DNA of 64,000 nt from Datisca glomerata (GCA_003255025.1 QANY01013727.1:815570-879569); one strand, 5' to 3'. Counted from the first letter of the stretch, positions 1 to 12,240 are shown. Notes: generated by a model from the letters alone, not told the origin. Made by a program: numbers and translations.

Positions 1-579
1 TATTAATTTTCTACAGTGTAGCTATTTGTAAATAAAAATAAAGTCTTATTATTTTCATTAATGCATTTTAGCCCATAAAAGAACAACACGTGTAAAACAC
101 AATTCCCCAAATCATCTTCTCCAACCCATCTTCTTCCCCTCGAAACCCATCTTCTTCCCAATGGAAACCCTTCTTCTTCTATTATAGTTTAGAGGTCAAT
201 ATTACAGGCCCCTAGTGCCGCGCGGCCCGTCGCGGAAGATGGCGGCCGTGGCGGTCTGTCATGGTCATTACGTCGCGAAAAAAGCCATGACGCCGGTGAA
301 TGATCCTAGTTCCGATATAATGGGTTTTAACGGTATCAAAAGTCTCCGATAGCGTTATGTAATGGTTGTTACATCGCGTAACTGCCGGTATTTGAAACCA
401 TGGAAATGACAGTCTGGATCAAGAAGAACTGGAAGAAGAGAGGACATGTGAGTGTCGAGGAAACGCTGGAAGCATGCACCACCTGACCACCACTGCATCC
501 TCTTTGACACGTATAGTTGATAGTTGAAAAAATGGATATTTTGTACACCATTTTCGTAGATTAATTTGGACAAATTTTT
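1..579. other. Gene-free stretch with two degenerate GC-rich repeats
   Basis: No coding region is supported here. Two imperfect copies of a short GC-rich motif are visible, at about 262-299 (TCATTACGTCGCG ... GCCGGT) and 362-389 (TTGTTACATCGCG ... GCCGGT). They stand out from the AT-rich surroundings and look like remnants of a repeat. The short minus-strand ORFs at 355-573 overlap this motif and match no family I know. Confidence 0.4.
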
Positions 580-587
580 AGGTGAGA

Positions 588-1029
588 TTAGGGGTGTTCA
601 CGGTTCGGTTCGATCGATTTTTTGGTGAAAAACTAAACTGAACCGAAAATTCGGTTCGACAATAATACCGAACTAAATCGTGAATGCTAAAAGAACCGAG
701 CTGAACCGAACCGTGAGTTTTGGTTCGGTTCAGTTCTTCAGATCAATATTATTAATTAAAAATAATTTTTTAAATAATTTTTAAATTATATTATTGAAAA
801 AAAATAAAAAATAAAAAATTTGTTTCGGCTTCGGTTCAGTTCAATTTTATATAAAAAATAAAAATTTATTAATTTAATGTTTTTGTTTGGTTCGGTTAAA
901 AAACTACTAAAACTTCGAACCGAACTGAAAATTTGGTTCGGCAATAAAACTGAACCGAACTGAACACATATAAAGAACTGACCGAACCAACCATTTTCGA
1001 TTCAATTCTGTTTGGTTTTGAACACCCCT
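588..1029. mobile_element. hAT-like MITE rich in CGGTT motifs
   Basis: The left end reads TTAGGGGTGTTCACGGTTCG and the right end reads TTTTGAACACCCCT, so the outermost 11 bases form an inverted repeat. The flanks are near-identical 8-mers, AGGTGAGA (580-587) and AGGTGGGA (1030-1037), which fit an aged 8-bp target-site duplication as made by hAT transposases. Inside, blocks of CGGTTCGGTT on one strand pair with AACCGAACCG blocks, so the element could fold into a long imperfect hairpin. It has no coding capacity. Dense CGGTT-type elements of this kind are common in plant genomes. The superfamily call rests only on the termini and the target-site length. Confidence 0.65.
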
Positions 1030-1037
1030 AGGTGGGA

Positions 1038-2225
1038 CCGACTACGTAAAAGTGTAAGGTCTTCAGATTTTTAAGTTCTCCTCCACGAGTACATCGAAAT
1101 CGATTACTAATTTGTCAAAGTTGGATTTGGGATGAATGATAAATTATCTCTAATCTTATAATGTATCACCAGGTGCATCAGTAAATTTTGATGAATTAAA
1201 ACTATTGCTTTTGCTATGTTCTCAGTGATGGAAACTGTTAGTGGTAGAAAAGATGGAAAGGTCCTGAAATCAAGAATTTCGAACAAAATTCTCAGAATAT
1301 GGAACATAAAGATGGTTGAGCACACTGTAAGGCATCCTGATTTCAGGTCTTCATTACCCATGTTAACGCCCCCTTGGTCGATGTGACATAGTTTGGATAT
1401 TTCAAAGTTTTTTTGCAAGTGTGTGTTGCCAGAATACCAGCCTATTGTGGTGAAGGCTAAGCTCGATGTTAAAGATAACTAACAAGAACTTTAAGAGGTC
1501 CATTGGTATGTGATTGTAAATAAATGATTTTTATAATAAGATTATGGAAAAGTAAATGTCTGAAAATGTAAGATTACTTTATTTTGTCAATGCATAATGT
1601 TATGATAGTTTCTTGAGAATGTGACTATTTTATTTGTTTTAATGAAGTGTACAAGAGAATGTTATAAATGAAAAAAAAATTGCTTGAGTATATCAGACAT
1701 CAAAATATCTTTCGATCCTTAAGTATCAAGATACTCACAAATTAGGGTATCTTTGCTTGCCGGATATCCAAAAAAAAACTCTCAGAATTTCTTATACCGA
1801 ACAAACATTTCCCACTTTCCCTTATATTATAGATATTTGGACATAGGTGCCCTCATGCCAAACGCATCCTAAGGAGGCCTGTAATTGGTGTCATGGTTTT
1901 TTACTTATCGGTGTATAGTGCAGTGTAGTGTAACGCCGTGCACTATTTTGATTTCTTGTGCAGTTTGATTTTGATCTATCTGGGAACAAGGAAAATATGC
2001 TAGCATGTTATTGACATGCTATAATATAAATTTCATCTAACATGTTATCGATTTGCATGAATATATTAAGAGATATAGAGAGTCATTTCTTTCACGTGAC
2101 ACGAGGTTAACCGAGAAGGATTTGTAATACATTAACATTCTTTTTCGCACTTTGCTCACTTATTTGTGTTAAATTTACAAAAAATTCTCTACCAGTTAAC
2201 AGCTCTTAATTTCATCTTACAGTAT
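1038..2225. other. AT-rich gene-free stretch
   Basis: I see no supported gene. A 103-codon minus-strand ORF at 1107-1418 has no motif I recognise. The rest is AT-rich with poly-A and poly-T runs and no clear terminal repeats. Confidence 0.4.
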
Positions 2226-2510
2226 ATTTACTTTAATTTTACAAGTTATTGACATGTTATTATTAGGATACAATATATTAACATGATTATAACAAGTTTT
2301 AGCTAATTTTTTTTTTCATTTAATAGAGAACTAATAGACGAGATAAGTGTTGTCAACCATAACAAAATGCTACTATTGAAAAATAATATATTAACAACAT
2401 TATAACATGTTATTAACAAGGAAAAAAGTTTCATTTAGTAAGATATTGAATATAAGATTAGTGTTGTTTAATTCTAAGTCATAGTATATTAACTTTCATA
2501 TATTAATAAT
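2226..2510. repeat. Degenerate AT-rich tandem repeat, left part
   Basis: Two diverged copies of a unit of roughly 130-150 bp can be aligned by eye. Each runs through an 'aacatgttattaac'-like stretch, a 'tttcattta' stretch, and then a 'gattagtgttg'-like stretch (about 2226-2360 and 2366-2500). A third copy lies on the far side of the LINE at about 4224-4345, so the array was probably split by the LINE insertion. Confidence 0.5.
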
Positions 2511-2515
2511 TCTAA

Positions 2516-4222
2516 CCCCTCTTGGTCTGGAGGAAAATTCTGAAGCTAAGATCCAAGTGCCTTCCTTTGTGTCTGGTAAGTTTGAAGATGACTCATCTGT
2601 GAAATTTTTTACTAATAAATGGCACCCCCAGGGATCTTATTGGATAAATATGGTCAAAGAATTCTCTCTCGACCAAGATGGACAGTGTAATCATCCATTC
2701 TAGATAGTGGCAATGGCCTTCACGCAACACTATTGAGTTAAATGAACTCATGAATCACCCTCTTCCCCCTAAACCCTTCTCCCACGATGTGCGGTCTTGG
2801 GGTGCGAGTCCTCATGGAGAGTTCTCAGTATCTAAAACCTATTCTCATTTCTCCTCACATCTGAATGATTTTAGATGGGCTCACCTGATTTGGTTCAAGC
2901 ACCATGTCCCAAGATGCAGCTTCATCTATTGGTTGACTTTTTAATTAATAAATTAGCCACTAGAGATAGGGTTGCACAATGGAATAATGTTGTCAGCGGG
3001 AGTGGACTTGATTGTGTGTTCTGTGTGGGATACCCCGAGTCTAGTTCTCACTTATTTATGACTTGTGAATTTGCCAGACACATTTAGGGGCCTTGATGGA
3101 TAAGTGTGGCCTGCCTTGTAGACATAATACATGGGAACAACTTCTCTCTTGGCTCCTGGCCATGGGGAAAGGAAAATCTTTTAGAGCTACTATTATAAAG
3201 CTTGCATTCACCTCTTTCCTATGTTGCCTGTGGAGGGAGAGGAAATCAATGATTTTTTAAGGGAAACTTTAAGATAAGGATGTGGTTATCAAAATGGTTG
3301 AAAAGTTAGTCTGCTCAAGGCTCTACAACTTAAAGGGGTTCACTAATGAACCATGTACTAGAATAGTAGCTGTACTAGAATAGTAGCTGAAGTCTGGGGT
3401 CTTGATCCTAATCTATTCTTGTAACTACTTGTAACCCTTTTTGACTGATTTATAAAGCTTATTTCTATTGGTTGTGTGGACCTACTTTATGGGTCTGATT
3501 GGTAAAGTCCATGTAAAGCGGTCCGGTTTTATATGTTGCTCCCCTACCCTTGTGTATGTGTTCCCCCCTCCCCTCCCACCTCCCCTCCCCCCTCNCTCCC
3601 ACCTCCCCTATCACCCTTATTTATTTGCACTGTGCTTGTAAGGCTGATTTATAAAGCCTTTTACGGATTTGAATGATCTGTAGACTACAATTCTGGTTTA
3701 TCTGACTTATTTGACAGAGCTTTCTCCAACTCAAAATGATGTCACAGGTTACCCATGATTGCTTGAGAAACTACTCTGGATCTTAATGCAATATCTGGTG
3801 GTTGATACCTTGGAGCTAGACAATTCTGACCGAAGCACCCTTGATTAGTGTTTCTCTAGTTTGAGCTAGGTTTTGAATCTCTTTGTGCTCACTGCTTCTT
3901 GTAGTTAGGCTTGTTCTACAAAGGCCTTAATGCTTTATTTCGAAATCAAGTTTTGATATATGTCTTAATCATCTACTAGAGCTAGTTTGGACTGATTCTA
4001 GGGCTTGGTTTACCCTGGTTTTGGTTCTACTTTTTTGGCGTTGACTCTCTAGAGTTGACCGTTGACTTTTTTATCTTGATTTGTGATGAATCTTTGTTGT
4101 CTCTTTAATATAGGATATACTTATTTCTTTACATCTAGATTCTCTGCTCTCCCTGGGGATTGCCCATTGTATTTATATAAGTATCTTTTGGTTTATAATA
4201 TTTTTAATTTACCAAAAAACAA
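2516..4222 (+). mobile_element. 3' part of a LINE (non-LTR) retrotransposon
   Basis: The segment carries the C-terminal zinc-binding domain of a plant LINE reverse transcriptase (listed separately). A long non-coding 3' region follows, ending near 4190-4222 in a T-rich stretch and then 'aatttaccaaaaaac'. That is a typical plant LINE tail with a short A-rich end. Similar AT-rich repeat units lie on both sides, which suggests insertion into a pre-existing array. The endonuclease and reverse transcriptase core are absent, as expected for a 5'-truncated copy. An ambiguous base sits at 3595 inside a C-rich run. The left boundary is approximate. Confidence 0.7.
2750..3260 (+). pseudogene. LINE reverse transcriptase C-terminus, zf-RVT domain, broken
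   Basis: In an intact LINE this domain lies downstream of the reverse transcriptase and RNase H core and binds nucleic acid. The conserved pattern is visible in order: 'SPHGEFSVSKTYSHF', then a W...IW...HVPRCSFIYWL stretch, then 'LATRDRVAQW', then a zinc-ligand part with CVFC, ES..HLF and C (CVFCVGYPESSSHLFMTCEF), then 'WEQLLSWLL'. The reading frame shifts at about 2938, and an in-frame TAG near 3087 sits where the family has tryptophan (HIW). Reading continues in another frame as far as 'LWRERKSMIF'. The copy cannot encode a working protein. The family call is secure; the exact LINE clade is not resolved. Confidence 0.8.
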
Positions 4223-4223
4223 T

Positions 4224-4400
4224 TTATTATTGTTATTATTAGCATAGCGTTATATTAACTCAATTATAACATTCCATTAACAAATAAAAGAGTTTCATTT
4301 AATTAGGTATTAAAATTTAGGATTAGTGTTAATATAATTGATATAAAAGTTAACAATACAAATATATAATATGATATTAATGTTAATCTATGATATATTA
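4224..4400. repeat. Degenerate AT-rich tandem repeat, right part
   Basis: This stretch aligns with the units at 2226-2510: 'attataacattccattaac', 'gagtttcattta', 'ggattagtgtt'. It is the third visible copy of the array interrupted by the LINE. Confidence 0.45.
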
Positions 4401-4411
4401 AAAGGTGAAAG

Positions 4412-6600
4412 CACTACAAGAAATTTATATTTTCCCAGTGGGTTTTTCACCCAACGCCGGTGGTTATAGAACCGTCGGCCATCTCGCTGCCGGAAAAGAG
4501 TGATTTCGGTGGTAGTTCCCGTTGGAGTTTCTTTCCCATCAGTTGTATGTCACCGAGAAACTGAAAAAATCAGCGGTTACTTTGCCGGTTTAGTTTTTTC
4601 CCAATTATGATGGTTAATTAACCATCAGATATGGTTTTTCTCCTTTCTCGGTGGTTATTGACCGGCAGTTTCGAGCTGCCATACAAAATAACATGGGCAA
4701 TACCGTCGATATAGATAAAATTATAGCATACAACACCAGTCTTTGTGGGTATGCCAGAAATTTACCTGCAAATACAGTTTTCAATAGATTCACACATTCA
4801 AAATATTCACAACAACATTAATAGGATTCTCAATTAATAGTACATCCATTTTCATCAATCTTCCAGTACACTGATGACAATTAAAATAAAAGTAACAGTA
4901 ATGGAGTCAATTGAGTAGTATCAATGTTTTATCTAATATATCATTACATTAAAATGAATAAACAAAGCCATCAATATCACATATCTTCAAATTCCTGACA
5001 ATAAAACATATGAACTTATTTAAGGCGTGAATCATAAACAAATAAAACTTAAGAAAAAAGTATGTCATTTTACCTTGTTCTTCTGGCATCATTCAATCAG
5101 AGTTGTTTTCTTGGCGTACGCCTTTCAGCTTGTTAAGTTCATCAAACAATAATGTTACTTAAGATGCCATTTTTGACTGGTTAAACTCCAATTCAAAGAT
5201 TCTTGACTATAATTTTGTGTTTTCTTCAACCAGTTGAGAGCTAGAAGCACCACCTAATGTGGACTTGACAAATGTGAAAACAACTTCAATAGAGTAAGGC
5301 ATAATCCAAGCTCTCGTACACGTCCGGGATACTCCTTTCCCATTATTTGTGAAAAAATATCGTTTGTCGAGATGACATATTTAAAAGGATCAGAAAGTTT
5401 AGCGATGCACCCTTGCATAGATTTCTATAATGCAAAACATAAATCACGATAATTAGAATTATACTTAATGTAATAAGGAATTTTAATTAATTTAAATAAT
5501 AATCATCGTGGACTTTAATGCAATAAAGAAATTTAGTTAATATAAACAATAATCATAAGAAATTTTAATTGAATAGTCACTTACAGCCACAACTTCAGAT
5601 TCTGAATCAACCAAAGTATCGTCTTTATGCTTATGAGTGATTGTAAATAACTTTGTACGACTACGTTTTTTCCCAGTCTCTTTTTCCTATACCAAAATAA
5701 TGAATACACATTTAATTTATAAATTAACCGAACTTTGTTAAATATAAATAATTATTAATTACCATTTGATGAGATATTTGCATTATACTTGTCCGACCCA
5801 ACGTATGTAACATTTTTTGTTTACTTTGGTTCCCCCTGATTGATGGTACTATGTTTTTATCATAAAAAGACAAAATATCGTAACTCAATTCATATTTAAC
5901 ATAAAATTTATTTTCTAATGAATAATAATATTACAATTACCATTCCTTCTTGAGAGTACCAAAGTGGACAAGAGTGGTCCACAAATCCCTTTGCATTTGA
6001 GGAGGCTTATGTGATAGACATTCTTTTACGCTCGCATATTTATCCTCATACTCTGTCTTTGGGTCACTTTTTTCATCTTTCCATTTCTTATTGAGCTTGT
6101 CCATCATAGTCTTGTAAGCATCATTATCAACATCATATTTAGACTACCAAATTTATCATAATAGTTCATGAATAACTAAGAAACTAATAAGAAAATACCT
6201 TAATGTCCCAAACTTCATCCTTGTAGGACTTTGGCATTTTTCTCCAATCCGTAAAGTAAATTGGTAAAAATGTGTAACTTTACACATGAGTACCAAGAAA
6301 CTTGAAACGTCTTTGATCCATCCCCAACGAGTTGACTCTCATCATTAAATTTCAAACTCTTTTTCTTTCCATCTAGCAAATTTCATATACTTTCATATGC
6401 GTCTTACCACGCCTCTTTGGTATAGAAACTTCATCTATGTTTGCATAATCAAAATACTTAGATTTCTTAATATAAGTAATGAGATCATTTTAACACACAC
6501 CTTCCAATTCTATGTTATCCTCCGAATTTGGGTTCGAACCCGTATAGTCTCCTATGTTGGTAGATGGAGTCTATCTGATCACTAAGTTTTGATGTTTTGA
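4412..6600 (-). mobile_element. CACTA (En/Spm) transposon, 3' end plus interior
   Basis: The sequence at 4412 starts CACTACAAGAAAT, the characteristic CACTA terminus. Behind it, at about 4440-4700, are GC-rich subterminal motifs in both orientations (variants of 'ccggtggttat'), as expected for transposase-binding subterminal repeats. The coding remnant on the minus strand runs toward this terminus, so it is the 3' end of the element. No matching opposite end (TTTCTTGTAGTG) was found downstream. The element is therefore truncated and its right limit is a guess. Confidence 0.75.
5160..6440 (-). pseudogene. CACTA accessory transposase (Transposase_24 / PTTA type), broken
   Basis: Read from high to low coordinates, family landmarks appear in order: 'RGKTHMK', 'SQLVGDGSKTF', 'FTDWRKMPKSY', 'DKLNKKWKDEKSDP', 'LHTLGRTS', 'KLFTITHKHKDDTLVD', and 'SQIMGKEYPGRVRELG'. 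In this family the HT.GR.S and GKxxPGRVRxLG patterns are strongly conserved. The pieces lie in different frames and are separated by AT-rich gaps that could be old introns (around 5420-5570, 5690-5760 and 5840-5940). Stops and frameshifts interrupt the exons. These proteins act with the TNP2-type transposase in binding the element ends. This copy is a relic. Confidence 0.8.
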
Positions 6601-7301
6601 ACAAGGCATGATAAATTCCTGCAAATGCCCTTAAAAAGTACGCATGACATATTTCTATTTGTCCATCAAATAAAGATGTGCCAAAATATATAATTGAAAA
6701 GTGACTTTTAAAATGTGGATCTTGAAATGTAATGTAATGAGAAGTGACTTTTGAAATATAGTATCCATCAACGTGATAGCACTTGTCTTCATGCGTTTCT
6801 ATATCATGTTTCTACACTTATCTTGGTTTAGTTTTTTTTACTGTTCTTTATGTATTATAAATGATCGGAACAATAACTAAAACAAAAGTATGGTATTTAA
6901 AAACTGTCCATACAATAAGATATTTTTTATCTATTATTTTTTTATATTTCATTATGGTTATATTATGGACATATAAATTTTTGTACATGAATGATATTAA
7001 TACTAATTAGAAAAGATACATGCAATGCATGTAATATTGACCTAATACCTTTAAAAGAGTTTTAATCCAAGAGAAACTTTTTATTTCATAAATTGCCCCT
7101 CCCACATGTTTTATTGAAATTTATTCATAAAGATTGAAAGGTGTCACAATTTGATCGGAAGTCAAATGGTATAACCTGCTTTTTTTTGCTTTCTCCTTTT
7201 GTCTTTTTCTTAACGGACGGCCCAGATATGTGATAATCTACAGTACAAGCACTTTTTCCCCTTCAACGGCACCACATGAATAGGTATTTCAGCCCTTTTT
7301 G
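6601..7301. other. AT-rich gene-free stretch
   Basis: No gene, terminal repeat or RNA gene is recognisable. It lies between the CACTA relic and the plastid fragment. Confidence 0.35.
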
Positions 7302-7640
7302 CTCATAATTTCAGAAGTTTTCCTTGACTTTGTCCGTGTTAACAAACAATTCGAAATGTCTCGATTTTTTATAACAGGTCCGAGTCAAATAGTAATGATT
7401 CGAAGCACCTCTTTTTACACTATTTCAAAAACCTAAGGACTCAATCGTATGGATATGTAAAATACAGGATTTCCAATCCTAGCAGGAAAGGGAGGGAAAC
7501 GGATACTCAATTTAACGTGAGTACATAGAATTACATACTCGATCTCATAAATACATATAGAATTCTGTGAAAAGTTGTATTCGATGAAAGTCGTATGTAC
7601 GGCTTGGAGGGAGATCTTTCATATCTTTCGAGATCCACTA
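7302..7640 (+). other. rps12: Plastid-derived DNA: 3' part of rps12 intron 2
   Basis: The stretch matches, as I recall it, the group II intron that precedes the last exon of plastid rps12. It contains 'tttgtccgtgttaacaaac', 'gaagcacctctttttacac', 'actcaatcgtatggatatg' and 'ggatttccaatcctagcagg'. It ends with a domain V-like hairpin at about 7573-7606 (GTATTCGATGAAAGTCGTAT then GTACGGCTT) and 'cttttcgagatccac'-type sequence. The expected exon 3 start (coding YGVKKPK) is lost or scrambled right after the intron end. This is an intron-containing DNA fragment, so it came by DNA transfer and not from a spliced transcript. It could be a direct plastid-to-nucleus insertion or have come through the mitochondrion. 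Confidence 0.75.
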
Positions 7641-8209
7641 TATGATTGCTTTGAGACCTTCTCCGTTTTTCAATTATTGTAATTTGTATCATTGAAATTC
7701 TGGTAAAGTTTAATCGAACTTTTCATAGACCAAAAAAATATTTAAAGTAAGAATTCAGGAAGAACTTGATCTTTTGCGGGGTTTTTTTCCTCTTTTTCAC
7801 TTTCTAGTTTCTACTTCATGATATTCTATTTTTTCCAAGTTCTTTTTAATACTCTTTCCAATATTTAGTCAACAACGATGATGACTGTCTTAACAGGACC
7901 TGACCATACATAGAACAGCAAATAATGGAAAACACAGAGAGATGTGTGGGGAAAATTGCGTAGGATGGTCGTTTGAGAAAATATTATAAGAAAATAGAAA
8001 CGTAAAAAATTCGTAAAGAAAAGAGTGCAGGAAAAAGAAAGTCAAATAAAAAAGATGGAGATTGTGAGCGATCTCAAGATGAGATGGTTGCTAAATGACA
8101 TTCTATGGCATCAAACATTCTTCTCTGGTTCGTTGTAATGGAGCAAGAAAGTTTGACGAAAATAAAATTGTTTAGTTCAGTGTTTGTTCATCCTAAGTAT
8201 AGTATTTAG
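7641..8209. other. Gene-free stretch between plastid fragment and Copia LTR
   Basis: No coding or RNA feature is supported. It is moderately AT-rich, with purine-rich runs at about 7960-8080. Confidence 0.35.
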
Positions 8210-8694
8210 TGTCAGATAAAATTTTTTATCGGTATAAATCATATCTTAAAATCCAAGAACTTATATTGAACACAAATAATCAAATAACTAATATAATGGA
8301 AGCGTACCTAAATTCATGACAATACAATGTAATTTAGAGCAGAGCGGTTGACCTTCCAGATCTACACGATTCTCTATGAGAGTGTTTGTTTTCTCTCCAA
8401 CGATGAGATATTAGAGAGAATATAATGATTTCTCTTAATCGTGTGACATGTGGGTCATAGCCATTTATAGATAACATATCTATTATCTTTTAATATTTCT
8501 ATTTTAACCCATCATAAAAATAAAAATTATCCTAAAATCTCTACACATCAAAATGTTCATAACCTATTAGATACATTAAAACCCAAGTTACTCAAACCTT
8601 AGCCGATCACTTTTAATTGGGTTTAACTTCATTTGCCAGTCTACAACACATAATATTCACATATAAGTTTAACGTTGGATTAAGGATCCAAGAA
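8210..8694 (-). repeat. Copia 3' LTR (complete)
   Basis: The plus-strand start TGTCAGATAAAA parallels the start TGGTTAGATAAAA of the other LTR. The pair then aligns through 'tatcggtataaatcatatc' and 'gagcggttgacc'. The far end is placed at 'ggatccaagaa', directly before the polypurine tract. Length is about 485 bp. Confidence 0.8.
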
Positions 8695-8711
8695 TCTTCC
8701 ACTTGGGCTAT
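8695..8711 (-). promoter_or_regulatory. Copia polypurine tract
   Basis: On the minus strand this reads AGCCCAAGTGGAAGA just before the LTR, which fits the usual Copia polypurine tract that primes plus-strand DNA synthesis. Confidence 0.6.
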
Positions 8712-9189
8712 ATGTGTAACCTTATAACTATGCTTTGCAAAAATAGTCGAACGAGCTCAACTTTGCTGTGATTACCAAATGTATTTATAACCAATCCGGT
8801 CCATCAATCATACCAACATATGATCAAAGCCTCCTTCGCTACATCAATCGTAACTCAACCCATTAATGGTCACGTATGTTTATATAACTAAATGACATGG
8901 ATTATGATGTGAATATGTAGCATAAAAATTTCATGTAATGTGATCTTAACATGCCTATTTCCAACTAGTCCACCAAAAATCTTAGTGAGATCAAACCATA
9001 CCAGTGTCAGAGTGTGAATAAAAGAAAACTTTATTTCTGTTGAAATTGCCTCAAAATATCCATAAACCAAAATAACTGAAAGTATATCTATAAAGCATAA
9101 AAAATACAAATTCCCACTAAAATCAAATATCATCAACCGATATGACACCCATAAGAGTAGTATGCTCATGAAACTGTTTGGGTGACAAT

Positions 9190-12100
9190 CTCTTAGTAAG
9201 CGGATCCGCAAATAGAGTTTGTTCCGACGTTCTCTATAAATAATTGTTCACTATGAACTATTTTCTTAACAATAAAGAACTTTATGTCTATATACTTCGA
9301 CTTTGTCTAGCTCTTATTGTTATTGGAACACAAAACTATTGACTTATTGTCACAAAATAACTTGAGTGATCTCTGAATACCGTCCACAATGTACAACCCC
9401 GTGACAAAATCCCGTAGCCATATTCTGTGATTGGATGCCTCATAACATGCTATGAACTCTACTACCATGGTAGAATAGGCTATAAGTAATTGTTTAGAAC
9501 TCTTCTAGGAGACTGCACCTCCAGCTAGCAGAAACATATAGCCCGATGTAGATTTCATATTATCTTGGCATCTAGCAAAGTCAGAGTCAGTATATCCAAC
9601 GATCTCGATCTGTTTCAACCTCTGATACGTGAGTATGTAGTCTTTTATTCTGTGTAAGTACCGCAAGACCCGTTTAATTACTTTCTAATGGCCTATGCTT
9701 GGATTGCTTAAATATTCACCCAACATCTCAGTCACGTATACAATATCCGAACGTGTACAAACATGATCATACATCAGACTCCTTACTACTGACGCATAAG
9801 GAATCTTCTACATTTCCTTTTCCTCAAAATCATTCTTAGGGAACTGACTGAGAGTAAAATTGTTTCCCTTGGCCACAGGGGTATCACCTGATTTATAGTA
9901 TTGCATGCCATATCTTTTGAGAATATTTTCAATATATCTATTTTGAAATAATCCAAGAATACCCCAAGAATGATCTTGATGTATTTGGATCCATAATACA
10001 AAAGAGGCGTCACTAAGATCTTTTATCTCAAAATTCTTAGCTAGAAATCTCTTGGTGTCGTGCAATAAGCCTATATCGTTGTTGGAAAGTAAAATGTCAT
10101 CCCATATAAAACAAAAAAATATGCTTGCTCCCACAAAATTTAAGGTATATACAATCATCGACCAAATTCATCTCAAAACCGAATGAGATGATCACTTGAT
10201 AAAACTTGAAATAGCATTGTCGAGATGCTTGCTTGAGTCCATAGATAGATTTTTTTAGTTTGTAAACCATATTTTTTGGGTCTCTCGACACAAAATTTTC
10301 TGGTTGTACCATATAAATCGTCTATTCAATGTTACCATTGAGAAACGTCGTCTTCAACTCCATTTGATGTAACTCAAGATTGAAATGAACCACAAATACC
10401 ATTATAATCCTAAAAGAATCTTTTGAAGGAACTAGAGAGAAAGTCTTTTTATAGTCGATGCCTTCTTTCTATGTAAAGCCCTTTGTGACAAGATAAGCCT
10501 TATACCTTTTCACATTATCTTTTGAATCTCTCTTGGTCTTAAAAATCCATTTGTAACCAATGTGTTTCACACATTCTGGTAATGTGTGGTCCTATATGTC
10601 ATTGTCCTTTATGGACTTAATCTTCTCATTCATGGCATCAATCCACTTATGTGAGTTAGAACTTTCCATGGTTTGATAGAAGTTGATCAGGCCATCTTTC
10701 ATCACTCCAAAGTCTACCTCATGTTCTTGGAGAAATATAATGTAATCATCCGGCACTACACTTCTTCACTTTTTAGTGGATCTCCTTAATGGCATCGGTT
10801 CTTCAAGTTCTAGAGTATGTTCTTCTGGAACAATTTCTTGAATGGGAGGTTCTCCGACATTGTTTTAATATGTTGTGTCATGAGCAAGGTTAGGAACATA
10901 GTCCTGGTTAATGCTAAGAACACATGTGAAAATATCAAGATATTCCTTCTGAAAAACAAAATCCCTAACTGTATCTCCTCCTGCAAAATCGACATCCTCA
11001 AATAACTAGGCCCCATCTTAAAAATTGACTTAGTCATGGGTTCATAAAACTTATACCCCCTGAATATTCGAGAGTATCCAATAAAATAGTAACCCACCAT
11101 TCTTAAGTCCAGTTTCTTTTCATTAGGCCTATAAGGCATTGCCTCAGCTGAACATCCTCAAACGTGCAAATGCTTTAGAATGGATTTCTTGTCGGTCCAA
11201 GGCTCATATGTGGTTTTGGTGGTCGCTTTAGTTGGAACTCTGTTAAGGATATACGTTGTAGTCTTAAGTGCTTCACCCTAGAGTAATTCTAGTAAGGTAG
11301 AATGACTAATCATACTCCGTACCATGTCCTTAAGCGTTCTGTTTCATCTTTCAGCAGCGCCATTCATAGTGAACGAACCTGGCATAGTGTACTGTGGGAC
11401 GATACCACATTCCTCTAGGAATTTAGCGAACAGTCCTGGATGTTGCTCACATGAACCATCATATCTGTCATAGTATTCACCACCACGGTAAAATCTGACG
11501 CTTTTGATCCTTTTGTTGAGTTGGTTCTCAGCTTCAGCCTCAAATTTTTTTTGAACACAATCAATGACTGTGACTTTTCATGAATGAGATATATGTATCC
11601 ATATCTAAAAAAATCATCTATGAACATTATAAAATATTGTTGACCATTCCAAGCAATTAAGGGAATGGCCCACAAATGTTTGTATGTGTAAGTTTTAAGA
11701 CGTCCGAAGTCTTGTTGGCTTCACAACTCCATTTATTGGTTTATTTACCCTTTATACAATTAACACAAACATCAAATTCTGTGAAATCTAAAGCACCAAG
11801 AATTTGGTCTAACTTAAGTCTCCCTATTCTATTTGGAGATATGACATAATCTCTTATGCCATAACGTAGCCAAATTCTCACGGGTTAATTTTCTTTTAGT
11901 ACCTCATATACTTACTTGCAAGGATTCCTTAATTGAAGCACTTGTATAAAGTAAATAAAGATTATCCAAGCTGATAAATAACTGGAACCAACCAAATTTA
12001 AATCATGAAACAAACCAAAGTTTCGATCACCAAATGTAAAAAACATAGTCAACTTTGTCCAAAACAGAGACAAATCAAATTCCATCTAAAAGACAGTACA

Positions 12101-12240
12101 TTAAATATTTCATTATGATTCAAATAATATCCAGTCTTTGACAATAATCTAAATTTCCCTACTGCTTCAACTTCAACCGTCTTTCCATTGCCCACATAGA
12201 TGTATATTTCAACATCACTTGGCTTTCTACAAGTCAAGCA
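9190..12240 (-). pseudogene. Copia pol: protease/integrase/reverse transcriptase/RNase H, broken
   Basis: From high to low coordinates: a CCHC-to-protease linker region (about 12240-12050, 'IYVGNGKTVEVEAVGKFRL'); pre-integrase and integrase core (about 11880-11300, 'WNGQQYFIMFIDDFFRYGY' and 'YLIHEKSQSL'); integrase C-terminal part (11140-10980, 'YRPNEKKLDLR', 'GYYFIGYS', 'RGYKFYEPMTKSIF'); reverse transcriptase (about 10690-9850, 'GYKWIFKTKRDSKDNVKRYK', 'KLKKSIYGLKQASRQ'); and RNase H (about 9620-9200, 'GYTDSDFARCQDNMKSTSGY' and 'GGAVS'). The polymerase motif normally read YVDDIL appears as YMGDDIL and is crossed by a frameshift near 10100. In-frame stops are frequent, for example just before 'TIYMVQPENF' near 10320. 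The order integrase then reverse transcriptase proves Copia rather than Gypsy. Confidence 0.9.

Noticed and set aside
1107..1418. 103-codon minus-strand ORF
   Set aside because: No domain, no splice or promoter context, and AT-rich DNA gives such frames by chance.
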